A stretch of DNA of 64,000 bases from Cycas panzhihuaensis (Eukaryota; Cycadophyta). Location: the NCBI GenBank assembly GCA_023213395.1, contig CM041465.1, forward strand, positions 144,467,741 through 144,531,740. Direction: 5' to 3'. Each line of letters begins with the position of its first letter. Position 1 is the first letter of the stretch. Shown one piece after another: positions 32,020 through 42,504 of this stretch. The notes beneath the pieces were generated by a model. The model saw only the letters and a program-made list of their open reading frames with translations. It was not told the DNA's origin and did not search any database. The position numbers and the translations under genes were made by a program.

Positions 32020-32400
32020 ATTCCGATTCCTTGGAATTTTTTTTGGCCGACGAGTATTTTTTCGTCGACGGGGCAGCTCCCGTCCGATTGTGTGGCGGCT
32101 TTCGGCGGGCAGCGGCTGGGTAGGTGGCTCCCACGATGACGGTGGCGGTTTGTCCCGTCTCCCGGAGGCTGGGTCCTGGCAGCTCCGTGCGTGGCTTCCG
32201 TCATATGTGGCGACCGAGCAATGGCGGTGGGTTGGGAAGACGTTGGCTCTAGGCTCCTGTTGGCTGGGTAGAACAGAGCACGATGGCGACAGAGTGGCGT
32301 CCCGAGGACTGGCAGCCGCTAAGATGGCTCTCCCAGGTGATGGCCAGCAGAAGGCAGTGCTCCACGATTTAACATTTGGACAGACGACTAGTAGCAGAGG
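32020..32400. other. GC-rich island inside J leader
   Basis: About 380 bp with markedly higher G+C and many CpG than the surrounding AT-rich element, including the palindromic pair CGACGA / TCGTCG near 32050-32067. It lies just downstream of the 5' LTR on the element strand. No recognisable protein. Confidence 0.7.
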
Positions 32401-32834
32401 TAGCTAGGAGGATGCCAGAATGACAGCTGGTAATGTACCTCCAAATAGTGACTGCTGCGATGAGTGCAGACAACCATGATAGACCAACAACTGTTCTTTG
32501 TGGACAGCACCCAGATGAGAGATAGACAACAGGTTGTTTTCTCTGTTGCATGAGCAGGCAACTCTGGCAAAGGGTAGTTGGTTTTACCTTGAGGAACAGT
32601 AATTAGATAGTCACACAAAGAGGCAGATTCATAAGAGATAACTCCTCTTCACAGGTGATAGAGAACAACAAGAGATCTTACTAAATTCATATATTTATGT
32701 AAGAAGAGGGTTGTTCAGGACAACACTAAGACATGACAAAAAATAGGAATATAGTTGTCTTATAACTTGAGAGAATTAGTGCACAAATATGGACAAAATC
32801 CATAACATACATGGCATACAACAAGTGTCAAAAA

Positions 32835-32851
32835 CCTAAGCTCTGATACCA
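32835..32851 (-). other. Element J primer-binding site
   Basis: Element-strand TGGTATCAGAGCTTAGG directly abuts the 5' LTR. Confidence 0.93.
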
Positions 32852-33219
32852 TGTAGGAATGAGTGGATAGGAGTAGGAGACATGTCATAAAGCACATGTG
32901 AGAAAGTGCACAAGAGACGACAATACGACAATGACTCACAACTCTCCAAATCTTATTAAGAAAATATGCAAGGTACAAATACATATTTATAGCTTTACAC
33001 TAAGTCTAAATATAGGAGGTGGTTCAACAACTCCCATGATTTTTGGTGTGCTCAAACTAACTCATTAATAGTTGAGCATCTTTGACTTCTAGAAACTTTG
33101 ACTAGGAATCTTCTCTCACTAGAATATTCTCATCAAGAATATTCTATGTGAGCAATTATTCTAATAAAATGAAATGAACTTAAATGGACGTGTAAATGGG
33201 AATGTACATTATTCCAACA
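32852..33219 (-). repeat. Element J 5' LTR
   Basis: Pairs with 29222-29589. CTATAAATAT on the element strand at 32983-32992 is a good TATA-box candidate. Confidence 0.95.
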
Positions 33220-33990
33220 ATTGTCAACTTTATCACTTACAAAATTAGCTTGGGTAATTGGAGTGGTTAAGAATTTGTAGAGGCCATCTACTTCTATTGC
33301 TTCTCTTATGTCTTTGTAGTCCTAATATTTGTCTAGGATAAGGAATTTACCACCTTCAAACCCAACTTTGAGATTTTTCTTGGTCATTTAGGATCAAAAC
33401 AATAGTTTTCTTTTAAGTTCTAGCTCATACAGGACATTTCCTATTTTCTTTACATCTCTATCTTTTATTTTCACTGGAATGGTTTTTGTACCTTGGATGG
33501 AGTGAGCAATGTTGTCTCCAAGTTTCACTGCAACATCTATTTCATACATTTTGAGATTCTTGAACCAATTATGCTTGGCTGTCATATGGCAAAGTGCTTT
33601 AGAGTCAATGAACCAATTGTGCTTGGAGGTGGCGTGAGATGACAAGGTAGCAATGAAAGCTATTTCTTTTTGGTTCATCTTCTCCTTTGTCGTTACTGTA
33701 GTTTCCAGCAACTCTCTTTCCTTGAGCAATGCTTGCCCTTGTCATCTTGCACTCTTTGGCATAGTGTCCCGAATTGCCCTAATGGAAGCAAGTGATTCTT
33801 TGGGGCATGTTTCTTGGATTGCTGCTTCTGCCTTGGACTTGGTATGGAGTGCTCCTTCCTTCCTACAGGTTAGCTCTTTCTGATGTTCTAACTTTAGAAG
33901 TAAATACACTTTCTAATTCAATTTCCTCCTCAAACCTTTTCTTTTTCTGTCATTGATGCAAAAGATGTCCACATAGAACTTCAAATTTTA
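33220..33990 (-). pseudogene. gag-pol: Element H protease and zinc-knuckle remnant
   Basis: A 111-codon frame (33394-33729) reads KHNWFIDSKALCHMTAKHNW, the copia protease motif with DSG changed to DSK, then AVKLGDNIAHSIQGTKTIPV and KKIGNVLYELELK. Upstream near 33780-33830 a zinc knuckle reads CFH, stop, GNSGHYAKEC, with the second Cys replaced by a stop. It meets J's LTR at 33220. Confidence 0.85.
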
Positions 33991-34493
33991 ATATTTTGAG
34001 ATCATTAGAAAGGGTTAGAGTAGTTACAAAATTCTTATAAGATTTAGGTAGCTTATTTAGAGTTAGTTATACCAACTCTTCTTTAGAAATTGCTTCTTTA
34101 GCTGCTGCAAGTTACTCTCTTAGCTCTTTAATCTTTGTGATGAACTTGAACGTACTCTCATTCTCCTTCATTTTTCCATGATAAAGTTCACCTTTTAGTG
34201 CAATGATTCTAGCAACATTTTTTGAGCATATAGGGAAAGCCAAAGTTTCCCATGCTTCATGAGCTACACTAGCAATGGTGACATGTGGAAGAATATGGTT
34301 ATAAATAGAAAGAATAATAGTTGCTAATGCATTCCTAACTCTTTTCTCATAGATTTTTGCCTTAGTAGTATTAGTGGGCTTCTTAACCACTTTCTCTATC
34401 TAATCCCAGGGTCCTTTTGCAAACAAAATACCATGCATTATAATTATCATCAATCAACTTATCTTGGTTAGGTAGAGAGTAGTTAGAAGCCAT
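33991..34493 (-). pseudogene. gag: Element H Gag remnant
   Basis: The start at 34493 gives MASNYSLPNQDKLIDDNYNAW, matching copia Gag starts. After a frame change, a 92-codon frame (34112-34390) reads EKRVRNALATIILSIYNHIL, AHEAWETLAFPICSKNVARI and ALKGELYHGKMKENESTFKF. The C-terminal part is shifted and stop-ridden. Confidence 0.85.
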
Positions 34494-34694
34494 GGAGAAA
34501 GATAAGCCTAAAATCTAGACTGTACGGGTTGTACAGATCATACGGATTAGGGTTTTTCAAGGAAGAAAAAAAAAGAATCAAACTTGAAGTAGCGCTGTAT
34601 TAGATCTGAAGTCGGTTTTCGAAAATTAGTTCTGAAGTGAGAGAAAATGGCTTCTGAGGGTACGGTGGCAACTAGGGTTGTTGTTAGCGAGCAC
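34494..34694 (-). other. Element H leader fragment
   Basis: A 200-bp leader with GTACGG/GTACAG motifs like those of A and E. It is cut at about 34695 by K-type sequence. PBS and LTR are absent. Confidence 0.6.
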
Positions 34695-35205
34695 TGTCAA
34701 AGATTAACACATGGTAGGAGTTGATGCTTCATATGGTCATGAGAAGAATCAATGTATGAAGAGAAGTGATTATCGAGATTCGAAGGGACACAAAGAATTG
34801 AGATATGAAGAGGCACGAGTATTGAGATTCGAAGGGACACGAAGAATCTAGATTTGAAGAGGTGTGAGTATTGAGATTCGAAGGGCACGAAGAATCAAGA
34901 TATGAAGAGTCACATGACATGATGAAGAGTCACAGTTCTTGGCTAGATGCACCTTTTGAATCATATAAAAGGGGATCCATCGGAGTGTTATAAGATCATT
35001 GTGAGATATATCCAACCATCCAAGTTTCACTCACTTGGTAATCTACAATGTAATAATTAGCATTTGTAATCAATTGTCGAACTTTTCGTGTGTGAGTTTT
35101 TCCTTGAAAGAGTTTGCCACATTAAACCCGTGTCTTCTATGTGTTTGTTCTTCTAATAATATGACATATGTGCTATGCAAATGATGCAAATATTTGGCAG
35201 GAATT
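34695..35205 (+). repeat. Element K probable 5' LTR
   Basis: LTR-like: starts TGTCAAAG, contains 49-bp tandem units, then GTGTGTGAGTTTTTCCTTG and CGTGTCTTC, typical of a copia R-U5. No second copy is in the window and the PBS is not clear, so the end is approximate. Confidence 0.5.
34775..34918. repeat. 49-bp tandem repeat in K LTR
   Basis: Three units start GAGATTCGAAGGGACAC at 34775, 34824 and 34873, with exact 49-bp spacing. The third is incomplete. Confidence 0.9.
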
Positions 35206-36332
35206 CACATGGCCTTACGGCAAGTCTGATAATGTATGAATTCTCATATGGTTTTAGAGTTGTTCAAGATCATGCATAACATTGTGGAGTTGTTGAAGAA
35301 GTTGATCAAACTGTTGATAGGGTTGGTAATGCAACTAGAGTCCAATATATTGATTGTGATCTTTTCTGATACCTTGAAGAATAAATAATGGGGAAAATAA
35401 TCAATTGTATTGTGAAAATAAGCTATTTGGAGCCCTTGTTGTTTGTTTCTGTGAAATTTTTACTATTGAAGCTTCATTTGCATGCGAGAGTCCATGTTTG
35501 GGTTGCATATTCCAGTATTTGGTTGATTGGTAACCTCCAAAGGAATTTGGAATCGATCTGTTGGCAAGGGGCTAAAGATTATCAATTTTCTTATTAGTTG
35601 GAGGCCGTTTTCACTTGTTGGAAGTCTGTGGGAGCTCATGTGAGAGAACCGAAAGGTGTCTAGTGTTTGTAGTGGAGCTATGGAAGATTCTGAACAGAGT
35701 TGGGCTCACTTCAAAGGCCAAAAGGTATGTTGGGCATCACACGAGGCAATATGAGTCATATATGATTAAATTAGTGAGAAATCATTCATTTTTTCGCCTT
35801 TTTCTTTTTTTCGAGTGATTCAATATAAATCATGTTGAGGGCTATTGAGAAGTCCTTGGGCTTGAATCTTAGTCAATTGTGTTAGCCATTGAAGTGAAAA
35901 ACACAGAAGTTGTTTTAGTTGTTTAAAGTCAAGATGAGCCATTTTGTGGCAATTTGAAAATTATTTCGGTCTATGAGAAGGTGCATAGCCTATATCATTA
36001 CACTTGGGCTCTTATTTAATGCTGGAATGGTGATATATACCTATTATGCACCGTGTAGAAGATTATTTCTGATGAAGGAAGCCATTTAAGAGGTTGTTTT
36101 AACAATTTTGAGCTAATTTTGAGTTAATTATTGTTTGTTGAGACCATTTCAAGCCACACTAGGTGTGTCGCAATAGTGAAAAGTGGTCAAAGACATAGAG
36201 CGAGCTATGGTGGACATGTTTGACAAGCATGTGGGCCACATTCATTGGTGTTGCAGTGTTTTTTAACAAGTGATATGATCTGTGGAGGTGTTCGTTGGTG
36301 GAGTTGCACTCATATAATCTTAAGATTTTAGC
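35206..36332 (+). other. Element K leader, no gene
   Basis: About 1.1 kb of mixed sequence between the LTR-like DNA and gag. No convincing frame. Confidence 0.65.
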
Positions 36333-37100
36333 ATGGAGGAGTTGCTAACTATGATTTTCAATGGTAACAACTTCAATGAATGGAAGACTAGCATGGAGTT
36401 GCATTTGATGGTGATTCAATTATGGACGATCACCAAGGATCCAATTGTTACAATTCCCCTCAATGAGAAGGAGAGAAATCGATTGGAAGAGAAGTAGTTT
36501 ATGGCAATTGGTTTGTTGACTCTCTCTTGCCTTAGATCAGAAAGCACTGATTCATAACCTCGAATCACTAAATGAAATATGGACAAAGATGTTAGAGACC
36601 TTTGAGATGATGAAATCAAATTGTCATGTTGCTCTGTTGATGGTGTTGCTAAATATTGCAATCAAAGATGAGAACAATGTCAGTGCTTACCTCAACAAAG
36701 TGACAACTTTGAGAAATAAACTCAAAGCCATTAAATCAAAATCTATTGATAAGGAGTTGTCGTTTGCTCTTATCATGTGGAAGTTGCTAGCTGCATTTGC
36801 CACATTTCGAACTATTTATGCCAAGGATTCTGTCATTGAGTAGATAAAATTTGATGAGCTGAAATCCCTAATTTTGGATGAGGATGCTAAGTGAAAGCAT
36901 CATGGTTTATTTTGAAGTTTCCAATCTAATCACGTCTTGGTGTTGAAGATGCAGAGGCCAGGAGGTAAATTAGAAAGAGAGAGGTCTGTAGAAATCTAAT
37001 ACTTCAGAAAACCAAAAGTTGAAGAGGTTCACTAGACTGGCAACTACTGCAAGAAGGTTGGCCATAAGGAGGTAAACTGTTACAAAAAGAAGCAGGACAC
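36333..37100 (+). pseudogene. gag: Element K Gag with degraded zinc knuckle
   Basis: The start at 36333 gives MEELLTMIFNGNNFNEWKTS, then LWTITKDPIVTIPLNEKERN and a stop. An 84-codon frame (36589-36843) has DENNVSAYLNKVTTLRNKLK. The zinc knuckle near 37035-37075 reads GNYCKKVGHKEVNC, with the first Cys replaced by Gly. Indels separate the pieces. Confidence 0.85.
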
Positions 37101-37730
37101 ACTCAAATAGAATAATGAAGCCCATTGTATGAAGATAAGGTCCTCGTTGCCAAAGGATAGGTGGATTCTTGATACTAGAGAGTAGTAGTACATAACTTTC
37201 TGTAAAGTGAAATTCACATCGTGGAATGCTGACCCCTATGATTCTCAAATTATACTTGGTGATGTCTATGCTATACCTATTAAGGATGTTGGAACAATAA
37301 ATCTTGTTGGGGAGGGTGGGGGGGTTAGTCAGGTGTATTATGCACCATAGATGAAGGAAAATCTTCTATCAGCTTGGGAGATTTGCAAAAAGAGTTTGAA
37401 GATTGAGCATTACAAAGATTAATGCTTGATTAAGGATCCAAAGATGAGCTTTCTTATCGTTACGATTGGTAGATTAAAGAATGACTTTGGGGTGTTTGAA
37501 AATTTTCAAAATCCAAGTCAATTATATGCCTTTGTTGCCAGTGCAGATCATAACAATTGTTTGTGGCATGAAAGGCTAGGGCATCTTAATTACGATAGTA
37601 TATCATTGATGAACAAGTTGAAGATGGTGGAAGGGTTGCCATAGACCTCATGTTTAGATGGTGTATGTGAAGGATGTATGTATGGAAAGCATCATAGATA
37701 TCCTTTTGCTCGAGATAAAGCCTAGAGAGT
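37101..37730 (+). pseudogene. pol: Element K protease and pre-integrase segment
   Basis: WILDTRE replaces the protease motif WILDSGA, so it is inactive. ILGDVYAIPIKDVGTINLVG and MKENLLSAWEICKKSLKIEH follow. The pre-integrase segment reads LWHERLGHLNYDSISLMNKL and CEGCMYGKHHRYPF. It carries stops at several points. Confidence 0.82.
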
Positions 37731-38200
37731 CAAGAAACTACTTGTACACTCAGACATGGGTCCGGTCTCCATCCCTTCCTTGAGTGGGGCTTGCTATACC
37801 TTAGTATTTGTGGATAATTATGCCAAGAAAACCTAGGTGTATTTTCTAAAGAAAAAAAGTCGGAAGTATTTGATCAATTGCAAGAATGGAAAGTTGAAGT
37901 CAAATTCAATGTGATAAAAAGATAAAAATCTTAAAAAGTGATAATAGAAAAGAATATGACAATCTTGCGTTTAGTCAATTCTGTCTTTAGCATGGTATCA
38001 TATAGGAATTCACAATCACATATACCCCACAACAAAATAGTGTTGCAGAGTGGAAAAATCATACTATGATGGAGATGGCAAGGTGTATGGTGTATGCATG
38101 AAATTTGTCATAGAACTATTGGGTAGTTGTAGGGATTGTTGTTCATGTGTTAAACATGGTATCAACTAAAGCAGTCTGTGGCATGCTGCCATAAGAGAAA
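37731..38200 (+). pseudogene. pol: Element K integrase remnant, cut by L
   Basis: LLVHSDMGPVSIPSLSGACY, LVFVDNYAKKT, KSDNRKEYDN and NSVAEWKNHTMMEMARCMVY can be read, with stops and shifts. All three acidic positions (D, D, E) survive. It ends at TKAVCGMLP, EK where the LTR of L begins. Confidence 0.82.
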
Positions 38201-38738
38201 TGTGTTGAGTTGAGCATTCAACTCTAACATGAAATGATGAAGGAAAACAATGTAGGATCTCTTGGAGAGGGAGTGTGCTAAGAGAACAAAATGATTAGCA
38301 TCACATTAATAGCACTATGAAGATAAACAACTAAGCAAGCATAAGCTTGAGCACATGAAAGACAAAAGATATGGAGGAGTAGGAATTGTTTCCATCTCCA
38401 ATGACAAGATTAACTTGTATTTAAATGAGTAGCATATCAATACAATACCTCATTCTCTTGTGCTCTACATGAGAAATGGTCCCAATATATAGAGGAGGAG
38501 GAGGAACCTTAGGGGGTTGTATTTTTGACGCTTGTCAAACATGCATGCCTTGACCTCTATGCACTTACACGTGCAAAGGTGCATGAGGGGTACATTGACC
38601 CTCAAGTCATAACATGTGCTCACTAGAAAGAATGTGGGTGCGTACTTTATCACATTAGGCAGTAAAGCACCCTTACATAAAATACATAAAGTTACAATAT
38701 AAAGTACATGACTTAACATTTAAACATAAAGGTCTAAA
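38201..38738 (-). repeat. Element L 3' LTR
   Basis: About 538 bp, similar in length and block order to the LTR of B. The left border TGTGTTGAG interrupts K's integrase frame. Confidence 0.8.
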
Positions 38739-39530
38739 CCCCTCCCCACCCCCCTTAATGTTGACAGTGTTAAGTTTGACTCAATGCTTTGCATTAATCA
38801 GAAGGTTGCTCCAAATGTACCTCCACTATAGGGTTACTGTTTAGAAAAGCCTACTTCTCGTCCATATGATGGATTGGCAACTTGCATTGAGTAGCTCGGG
38901 CCAATATTAGTTTGACAATGTTCGTATTTGTCCCAAGTGCAAAGGTTGATCTATAATCAATGCCTTCTTTTTGTTTGAATCCTTTGACCACCCGTCAAAC
39001 TTTGTGACGCTCGATAGTATTGTCATATCGGAATTTGGTTTTGTCTCCTTTTGCAACTATTTGCCCATTTTCTGTTAGGCAATTTTACCAAATCTGAAGT
39101 TCTGTTCTATTCAATAGAATGGATGGTAACTTTCCACTTTTCGTTTTTACAATTAGCCTCTTCAAAAGTGGAAGGCTCATCAACAAAAAGTATTTCAATC
39201 GTGAGTGCATAATTGACTGATTGTTGCCTCATTTTTTATGCATGTTTTCCTTTAATGACTTGACTATCCTTTATTGTTTGAGTGAACCATTTAGATAACT
39301 TCTTCGACACTAAACCAATAACCTTAATATCTTGGGCCTGTAATGGTTGAACAACCTCAGAACGACTACCAGGGTCAAGAGGAGCTGTTGATAAAGATGG
39401 AACTAAATTTGACGAAGAAGTGACATGAATAAATAAAGAACATGGTGTTGAAGATTGAGAGGGAAGAAAGTTCTCTACAATCTATTTGCCTTTGTCAAGA
39501 GGAAGATGGATGGATGCTGATTCCATCTCC
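38739..39530 (-). pseudogene. pol: Element L reverse transcriptase remnant
   Basis: Aligns with B's RT on DNA level: the KVEQPSGY-like VEQPS region near 38810, GIDY and KGFKQKEG around 38960, the NWKA linker near 39150 and the Ser-rich linker near 39330-39500. RNase H and RT C-terminus are deleted between about 38775 and 38805. Many stops. Confidence 0.8.
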
Positions 39531-39860
39531 TCATGTTTTTCAACAAAGATAACATCTCGTGATATATGCATTTATTTGCAATAGGATCATACACTATATG
39601 CTTTGCTATTAATAGAGTAACCAATGAAAATGCATGTTAGACTTTTATTGTCAAATTTTTTCTTTGTTGTTAGGGAATGTGCATATATGTAGTGCACCCA
39701 AAAATCCGCAAATGGCTAACGATTGGCTTTTTGCCAGATCAAGTCTCCTCTGGTGTGATGTCAGTTAGTGCGGTAGTAGGGCTCCTATTAGCCACATAAG
39801 CTGCTGTATGAAATACTTCTGCCCAATAGGATAATGGAAGCCCCTTTGCATGCATCATGC
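39531..39860 (-). pseudogene. pol: Element L integrase C-terminus remnant
   Basis: Reads YWAEVFHTAAYVANRSPTTA, DITPEETWSGKKP, HLRIFGCTTYMHIP, then a stop and degraded SRDV-like sequence. It matches B at 4450-4740. It breaks off at GCATGCATCATGC. Confidence 0.82.
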
Positions 39861-41160
39861 ATATCTAGCTTGGTGAAGCACAAGAAATGACACAAGTGTA
39901 TGGAAAATGACTGCAAGTTTATACTAAGCAAGTTTGCAAGGACATTGTTGATACAATGTCCAAAATCAAGGTACAAATTATTCAGACTCAACACTGGGAG
40001 GAAAAATGTTATGATGCGTTGATGCTTATGGCTCAATGGCAAAAATACCAAGAGGAACAGACTGATTAGGTGCATAAAATTTTACAAGCAAAATGGAAGT
40101 TGATGAGACAAGGAGTTCTTCAAAATAACTTGATGGGACAAGCATGCAGAATTGGTGAACAAAGGTCGTATGCTTGTTAAAGCTAATGAAGCTACAAAAG
40201 AAGGGATTGAGCATGTGGGAAGATTATGAGACTCGGCTTGCAAACAGGGATACCAACGTTCAATAACTTTGACAGAAGCCAGAGGAGAAGCAAAATTTGA
40301 TTCTATAGTTACATGGAGAAAATTATGAATATGTAAGGGGTTAGAGAACAACAATTTTGATAAAGAATTTCAAAGTTTTTGATGGTGCACAGTTTTGAGG
40401 CAGGGTTTTGAGTGAGGATGTTCACCCATTTCTGTGAATCCTCAGTGATGTGTGTCCAAGTTTGGCACCATTTCATAGAAGAACAAGAATGATGGCATTC
40501 TAAGGAACAGATGATGGAATGCAGGACAAGCATTCCAAGGAAGATTGGCCACAAGCAAAGGGAGCATTCCAAAGTGTGTTGGCCATGAATAGTGAAGAGC
40601 AATTTGGAGAATGTGCTGTTGTAGCAAGTGGGAGAATATTGCTGTATGCAGGAACGAATGTCGAGGGTGGATCCTATGTCTATGATTAGTATGTTAATGC
40701 AAGCAGGTTAAATGAGAATAACCTAATGTTTATGTAATTGTCATTATAATAAGAAAGGGCATATGTTTTGTATGCAAGGGTTACAGGACTCTTGTGAGTG
40801 CAACCCTTGGCGAAGTTAAGCAGGCACTCTTATATGGCATTCTGTGGGAGAGCGTAGTTACCTGTTCTTATGCAGTATGCTTTAACATGAGAGCCAAATT
40901 ACTGTGTATGTCTATTGAAATAAATGAAATATGAGGGTTATGGAATTTCTAGTCTGATGAATGTTGTGTTTCTGACTGTTGCATGATGTGCTATTTCTCC
41001 CATGAACATTCTGCATTGAGTGTCTGACCGTATAATGTTTGCTGTATGTATATTGTGATGTATGTAGCAGTAGATTCATATGTCTATGTAATCTATGTGA
41101 CATTGCATTTTATGTGATTCTGTGCATTCTGTCAATGCCCCAGTTAAGAGTGGAATGGTC
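39861..41160. other. Unassigned sequence with short coding-like stretches
   Basis: No known family recognised. On the plus strand a frame from about 39900 reads QVCKDIVDTMSKIKVQIIQT and DALMLMAQWQKYQEEQTD, stop. After a shift it reads HAELVNKGRMLVKANEATKE and SITLTEARGEAKFDSIV. Composition and continuity suggest a former coding region, either host exon or Gag-like. The part from 40700 to 41160 holds AATAAATG and GT/AT-rich DNA, which looks like an LTR or 3' flank. Confidence 0.4.
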
Positions 41161-42034
41161 AATTGCAGACAACAAATGGTGCCACATCATTGTCAATATT
41201 GAGATAGAATGTTAGCAATGAATTTAGTGGTAAAAAATAAATATCGCGAAAGAGTATATGAAGTAGGCTGAAAAATTGTTGGCATTTCTTTAGTTTGAAT
41301 GAATTTTGCTCAAATAAAAATAGTAAATTATTGAAGCTTCTTACTCTGTATTACTCTCTCTGAATAAATTTGGATTTTATTTTCCTTTTTTCCCTTGGTC
41401 TTTGAGAGTTAAAATCAAAAACAAAGAAATGGTAGAAGTATTGACAGCAGAATGCCAGATCTGCTGCTTATGAACTTGTGTGATATCTGATGGCAATGGA
41501 GCTAATTGTCTGGATAAACTTTAAATATTTTCTTTTGATCTTGTTCACGATGGTTCAAGAGACTAGAATCCCCAATATAGATTAACAGATTTCTTGAGTG
41601 CCACTTTGGATTATACATGGTCTTGAATTGTCCCTCCCTTTTAAAAACAATGTTTCTATTGTAATTCAAATGAAAAAAGAATATTATACCTTAAACTTAG
41701 ATATCTAAGGTCTTATCATTACGTGTCTGTTTATTATAAACTGTTGCTTTTGTATTTGTTCAACGCCACCCATTTGCAAAAATTGACATGCCTTGTTCTT
41801 GCCAAATATTTTCCAGTGAATTGTTTTGATTGGTTTGCAGGTTACTGCTATTGTGGGACAACTTCTTGGTTCAAGCAGGCCACCCATGTAAATCTGATCT
41901 GCAACCAATGCTTCGGGCAAGTAATGGCATTGGTGACATGAACCTGCAATTTTGATATGCTGGTTGTTTTAGTGCTGGACTTGCAATTGCAAGTAGACAA
42001 TGCTAAATTGCTTTATCTGTTTTGAACTGTAAGA

Positions 42035-42081
<47 letters not shown>

Positions 42082-42504
42082 TATATTTCTTTTAAAACTC
42101 AAATGGATTCCTATCGTTTGCTTTTCATGGTGTTGCTTGAATTTACCTTTAAGCAAAATTGAGTGTCTTGCTGGGAATCAATTGCGTTGAGCTATAAATC
42201 AGTGAGCTGTGCATTGTTTTCAATCACTGCAGAACCAGTATTACTATTTGCTGCATATTGGAGTTTATTTCACTTTTGTTTATACTCTCCCTTCGTTATA
42301 TGGAAAACAACAATGTTGTTTATGCCATTTGCACTTTACCTAGAATATTTGTATGTGTGACATTTTGCTTAGTCCAAGGAAATTTCTATAATTTCATTAT
42401 GCACGATAGTTGTGAAACTGTAGTTGATGATGTAATTTGCAGAGATACATTAGGTTGACATCTAAATTTAGTTTTTTGTCATGCCAAGTTGTTTTCGAGC
42501 ATAT
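41161..42504 (+). other. Unassigned AT-rich DNA with splice-like exon remnants
   Basis: No transposon domain is seen. At about 41842 a pyrimidine-rich TTGATTGGTTTGCAG precedes 47 bases encoding VTAIVGQLLGSSRPP. A GTAAAT donor-like site follows, then about 550 bp with (TA)n (42038-42079). Another TTTGCAG acceptor near 42441 follows, after which the spliced frame would end IDTLG and stop. A further acceptor-like AGCAG near 41450 precedes NARSAAYELV. This may be a gene fragment. Confidence 0.35.
42038..42079. repeat. (TA)n microsatellite
   Basis: About 21 TA units. Confidence 0.95.

Larger units (their letters stand above)
29600..32834 (-). other. Element J internal region, apparently non-coding
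   Basis: No frame resembles a known protein. Order on the plus strand: mixed sequence, a 45-bp tandem array (29930-30175), mixed AT-rich sequence, an array of short foldback units (31010-31780), a GC-rich island (32020-32400), and a 400-bp stretch up to the PBS. Confidence 0.75.
29222..33219 (-). mobile_element. Element J: 4.0-kb LTR element without pol (LARD-like)
   Basis: LTRs of identical length (368 bp; 29222-29589 and 32852-33219) differ at about 13 positions by eye. The perfect duplication ATTGT lies at 29217-29221 and 33220-33224. A full PBS (TGGTATCAGAGCTTAGG on the minus strand) abuts the right LTR and a PPT abuts the left LTR, so orientation is minus. The 3.26-kb internal region has no gag or pol and no long open frame, but it has structured repeats and a GC-rich island. 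This is a large non-autonomous LTR element. It interrupts H's pre-integrase segment. Confidence 0.95.
22219..34694 (-). mobile_element. Copia element H (old), carrying D, J and G1
   Basis: Degenerate Ty1/copia on the minus strand. Its own pieces are 22219-23134 (RT and linker), 28406-29221 (integrase) and 33220-34694 (protease, gag, leader). D and J interrupt it with perfect duplications, and G1 cuts its RT at 22218. RNase H and the 3' LTR should lie left of the window. Its 5' LTR was not found: K-type sequence begins at about 34695. Confidence 0.85.
34695..38200 (+). mobile_element. Copia element K (plus strand), 5' part
   Basis: Degenerate Ty1/copia related to N by its Gag start (IFNGNNFNEWK) and pre-integrase region. 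Present: LTR-like sequence (about 34695-35205), a long leader, gag, protease, integrase. L interrupts the integrase at 38201. No RT or 3' LTR was found to the right, so the 3' half is lost or unrecognisable. The left border TGTCAAAG is inferred. Confidence 0.75.
38201..39860 (-). mobile_element. Copia element L, truncated (B family)
   Basis: Minus-strand copia related to B. The 3' LTR (38201 to about 38738) shares B's blocks (CTAGAAAGAATGTGGGTG, CACTTTATCAC, AACATAAAGGT). A PPT follows. RNase H is deleted, RT and the integrase C-terminus follow, and homology to B stops at about 39860 within the integrase. The gag half and the 5' LTR are missing. Confidence 0.85.

Noticed and set aside
31986-32618. 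Several overlapping frames in the GC-rich part of J (60-105 codons)
   Set aside because: They arise from high G+C composition on both strands, without motif or consistent start. Kept only as a compositional finding.
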